Shown here piece after piece: positions 5,803 to 8,320 of a DNA stretch of 8,320 nt. The DNA comes from Ruminococcus flavefaciens (lineage in GTDB: Bacteria > Bacillota > Clostridia > Oscillospirales > Ruminococcaceae), in contig DEBW01000034.1 of NCBI GenBank assembly GCA_002348905.1, positions 23,924 to 32,243 on the forward strand, written 5' to 3'. Position 1 is the stretch's first letter, and every line of letters begins with the position of its first letter. The notes below the pieces were generated by a model that did no database searches, was not told where the DNA came from, and saw nothing but the letters and a program-made list of their open reading frames with translations. Made by a program: the position numbers and the translations under genes.

Positions 5803-7521
5803 TTATTTTTTGAAAGTATTCTTTAACACTTCGGCATATTTATCGTCTGCGGAAACAGGATTGCTTCTGAGGAGGTAGTCTGTGTTGGATTTCAGTCCGA
5901 TACCGATTCGCTCCTCGTCGGCATCGTTAACGTCCTGTACTGCGAAAATATAGTTTTTGTGAAGTTGGATATTGACCTCGTCTTTTTCATCCGTTGATTT
6001 ATCAATGTCAACAATCAGGTGAATAAATTCTTTATCTTTATCAACGTTATAATGGATATCTCCATAATACACATCCATCACCCAGATCGAAAGTTCTGCT
6101 TTTCTTGCGTCCTTTCCTTCATAAGTAGTTATTCCCGCTACAACGCCCTCAAAAACGCAGTCCGCATCAGATAACAGCTCTTCGTAGTGAGATCTTTCAG
6201 CAATGTACTCAAGATAGCTTTCCATTGTCTCAAACGGGGTTAAAGTTGTGGAATTATAGGCATACATACCGAGAATAAGTGTAGCATCATTAGCATCTAT
6301 CTTGTTATCCTTGTTTACATCAGCGGCTGTTTTTTCTGATGATGTAAGAGAAGATGTTCCGCCTGTTGAAAGCAGTGAATATTCGGCAAGTACACAGGTA
6401 GCATCTATAGCATCTATATGTTTGTCACCATTCATATCGCCAAGTGCAAGTTCAGCATAACTCGGCTTTGAATCATCTGTGTCCATTCCTGTCGTGGTAG
6501 TTACCTGAGTAGTAATAGACGTTGTTGCAGTTGTTACAGGTCTTGTAGTTGAAGTTGTAGAAGTGGTAGTTGTGGATTTTGTAGTAGTAGTAGTAGTAGT
6601 AGTTGTTGTTGTTGTTGAAGTTGCAGCAGTTGTGGCCGTAGTTGTACCGCTCTTTTTTCCGTCAAGCATAAATATATTGTCAATACGGGGGATATCCGCA
6701 TCGTTAACTTTAAGATATTCAAAACCTATAGTTATTTCATCGCCGATTTCAAAGTTCTTAAGCTGATCTCTGATAGCATCGGAAAGATAACGATATTTTC
6801 CATGCTCCACTAATGTAATTGTGAAATCATTGATTTCTTCAACTGTATCAGTGAACATATCGCTGCTGCTATATTCTAATGTAGTAACAATAGCCTCGCT
6901 TGTTGTTACTGTAGTCGTCGTTGTGGAAGCAGACGTTGAACTTGCAAATGTTGAAGTAGTTAGTGACATTTCAGGTGTTATAGACGGAGTTCCAACATAT
7001 ACTTCATTATTCCAGTCAGAATCAACGGATATAGAACTTATAGTTTCATTTTTTTCTGCTTTTGAAAGCTGCTCAGCGTTCAAATCGCAGTATATAACTC
7101 CATAAAATGGATATTCGATACTTTCTGTAATATCTGCTCCGATATTTTCAAGGATAGGCGCTGAAAGCTCTTTTTTGCTTTTTTCATTCAACTCTTTTAA
7201 TAGTTCATCATATTTGCTTGTAAAGTATTCGCTTTTTATTTGCATTTTCTCAATATCAGTATACTTTGAAGTGTCTATTTCAGAAAAATACTCCATAGTG
7301 AGTTCTTCTGCCTTTTTAATAGCTTCTTCATTTGCTTTGTCTGGTATACTCACATCATAATTGTAATTTATTCTTACTCTGACTTTTTCAGCACCTTTGT
7401 CAAACTCGGAACGGGTGTTGTCGGTTACAATTGCAGCATCTACACTCATCGGTACGACTGCTGCACAGGTGAACAGTGCCATTGAAGTGATAACCGCTAA
7501 AGCTTTTCTCGTTTTTTTCAT
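5803..7521 (-). CDS. Secreted dockerin-containing protein with threonine-rich linkers
   Basis: A 572-residue exported protein of unknown function. Residues 1-29 form a signal peptide (basic MKKTRK, hydrophobic core, probable cut after SVDA). About 30-180 is a charged domain whose end (LNAEQLSKAEKN, then SISVD) faintly recalls protease propeptide/inhibitor I9 domains. A Ser/Thr linker (about 183-210), a small domain (about 212-290) and a second linker with 12 threonines in a row (about 302-313) follow. A type-I dockerin at about 358-425 has two calcium loops, DMNGDKHIDAIDAT and DVNKDNKIDANDAT, so it should attach to a cohesin scaffold at the cell surface. The C-terminal domain (about 430-572) resembles that of the gene upstream. 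The ATG at 7519-7521 has AGGAGG 7 nt upstream; an in-frame TTG at 7546-7548 would put nine residues before the signal peptide and overlap the preceding gene, so it is not used. No catalytic motif is recognised. Confidence 0.88.
   Translation of the reverse strand: MKKTRKALAVITSMALFTCAAVVPMSVDAAIVTDNTRSEFDKGAEKVRVRINYNYDVSIPDKANEEAIKKAEELTMEYFSEIDTSKYTDIEKMQIKSEYFTSKYDELLKELNEKSKKELSAPILENIGADITESIEYPFYGVIYCDLNAEQLSKAEKNETISSISVDSDWNNEVYVGTPSITPEMSLTTSTFASSTSASTTTTTVTTSEAIVTTLEYSSSDMFTDTVEEINDFTITLVEHGKYRYLSDAIRDQLKNFEIGDEITIGFEYLKVNDADIPRIDNIFMLDGKKSGTTTATTAATSTTTTTTTTTTTTKSTTTTSTTSTTRPVTTATTSITTQVTTTTGMDTDDSKPSYAELALGDMNGDKHIDAIDATCVLAEYSLLSTGGTSSLTSSEKTAADVNKDNKIDANDATLILGMYAYNSTTLTPFETMESYLEYIAERSHYEELLSDADCVFEGVVAGITTYEGKDARKAELSIWVMDVYYGDIHYNVDKDKEFIHLIVDIDKSTDEKDEVNIQLHKNYIFAVQDVNDADEERIGIGLKSNTDYLLRSNPVSADDKYAEVLKNTFKK
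6581..6616. repeat. Trinucleotide repeat (GTA)7(GTT)5
   Basis: Perfect run of seven GTA then five GTT units on the plus strand. Read on the minus strand in the gene's frame it gives ACT and ACA codons and encodes the poly-threonine core of the second linker. Unit gain or loss would change linker length without shifting the frame. Confidence 0.93.
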
Positions 7522-7528
7522 AACGATT

Positions 7529-7534
7529 CCTCCT
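7529..7534 (-). promoter_or_regulatory. Ribosome binding site deciding the dockerin gene start
   Basis: AGGAGG on the minus strand, 7 nt before the ATG at 7519-7521, placed between the stop of the upstream gene and this start. It supports translation from this ATG rather than from the TTG at 7546-7548. Confidence 0.85.
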
Positions 7535-8320
7535 TTATTTGTTTTCAAATAGTATGCTTATTACTTCTGCTATATCAGACCTTCTGAAGTATACTATTTC
7601 TTGTTGGATAATAGGTTCTTCATATTTAAAATCTTCCGGCTTCCAAATTCTCAATTTTCTGCTCCTTTCGTCTGTATAACTATAGTTAAAAACAACAACA
7701 TCATCAATTATAGGCATAACACAGTCCCGTGTCAACTTTATATATGCATCAGAATGTTCATAAGGTTTCAATACATCGAAATTTGTCAGTATTCCATCTT
7801 GTGATAAATCCTTGTTATAATTACCGGCAAAAAAGATATATTCGCAGTCGTCACTTATTCTACGGTCATGTTGATAAAATTCTGAAAACGAAAGTGGATA
7901 ATAAAGCTTGATCGTACTCTTATCAGTTTCACCATAATATACATCATTTATAGTTGCTGTTACTACAGATACACGTTTAGGATCATATACTTTTCCATAT
8001 TCATTTACATAGTAAAGTTCATATTCAGTTCTGTCAATGACTGTACCGCTAAAAACCAAATCTGTCTCGTTTATTGTCCGTTTTACATTCTGAGAATACA
8101 GATTATAATAACAGAATGTTTCATCTCTTATGTCAGTTTCTTTCCATATAGCATCTACTATGGCAGGAATATATACCTGTTTAGTAGTCTCCGCACAAGC
8201 TGTTGTGGTAACTGAGGGATCAACGGTTTGCATTGTGGCTGTACCTGTCTGCGTTGTATAACTCGTTACAGTTGTATTTGTAGTTTTACGTGTCGAAGCC
8301 GTAGTTGTATCCCCTGGGTG
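7535..8320 (-). CDS. Threonine-rich extracellular protein, partial (N-terminus beyond right edge)
   Basis: Open frame of 261 residues plus stop that continues without interruption to the right edge, so the real start is outside the window. The first 45 or so visible residues are a Thr/Ser-rich linker like those of the dockerin protein encoded next. The methionine at 8231-8233 lies inside this linker and is not a credible start. The rest is one domain of about 200 residues rich in Tyr, Asp and Ile. It contains DLVFSGTV and, further on, INDVYYGE, which match DCVFEGVV and VMDVYYGD in the C-terminal domain of the downstream protein, so the two are probably paralogous. The gene ends 13 bp before the next start, so the two are likely co-transcribed. 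By analogy it should be secreted and may carry a dockerin upstream, but neither is visible. No enzymatic motif is recognised. Confidence 0.8.
   Translation of the reverse strand, partial: HPGDTTTASTRKTTNTTVTSYTTQTGTATMQTVDPSVTTTACAETTKQVYIPAIVDAIWKETDIRDETFCYYNLYSQNVKRTINETDLVFSGTVIDRTEYELYYVNEYGKVYDPKRVSVVTATINDVYYGETDKSTIKLYYPLSFSEFYQHDRRISDDCEYIFFAGNYNKDLSQDGILTNFDVLKPYEHSDAYIKLTRDCVMPIIDDVVVFNYSYTDERSRKLRIWKPEDFKYEEPIIQQEIVYFRRSDIAEVISILFENK

Noticed and set aside
6563..6766. Plus-strand frame starting with a poly-valine stretch
   Set aside because: It is a product of the GTA/GTT repeat read on the wrong strand, opposite the threonine linker.
7535..8233. Methionine at 8231-8233 as the start of the right-hand gene
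   Set aside because: The frame continues as Thr-rich linker to the window edge and no Shine-Dalgarno or signal peptide is present at this ATG.

Overview
The window looks like chromosomal DNA from a Ruminococcus-type gut or rumen Firmicute. The reasons are a secreted protein with a type-I dockerin and long threonine-rich linkers, A/T-rich intergenic DNA, strong AGGAGG ribosome binding sites and consensus SigA-type promoters with extended -10 boxes. The genus is an inference from style, not from a marker gene. Every gene I can support lies on the minus strand, so the story reads from high to low coordinates.

Right part (8320 to about 5730): two adjacent genes for secreted, threonine-rich proteins, 13 bp apart. 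The first is cut by the right edge. The second carries a signal peptide, an internal dockerin and a C-terminal domain that resembles the domain of its neighbour. A hairpin terminator follows. Middle (about 5700 to 4128): a single-gene unit with its own consensus promoter and terminator, encoding a cytoplasmic GGDEF diguanylate cyclase with a GAF-like sensor region.

Left part (about 4060 to 1): a tightly packed operon with a clear promoter, in the order flavodoxin, NifX-like protein, cysteine synthase (CysK), NifK-like nitrogenase component 1 subunit, NifD-like nitrogenase component 1 subunit. Gaps are only 10, 3, 17 and 6 bp. The NifD-like gene runs off the left edge. Both nitrogenase-like subunits keep three cysteines at the P-cluster spacing of NifD and NifK, but the order is K before D, the K-like subunit is short, and the D-like subunit has an extra four-cysteine motif near its N terminus.

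The operon is the most interesting part. It combines a nitrogenase-superfamily catalytic core with a possible electron carrier (flavodoxin), a metallocluster-handling protein (NifX family) and an enzyme that fixes sulfide into cysteine. No NifH, NifB, NifE or NifN is visible here, so the reaction cannot be assigned. The cysK linkage suggests a sulfur-related reductase or sulfur supply for a cofactor rather than plain nitrogen fixation, but that is inference. Intergenic stretches are all under 300 bases and are accounted for by promoters, leaders and terminators.
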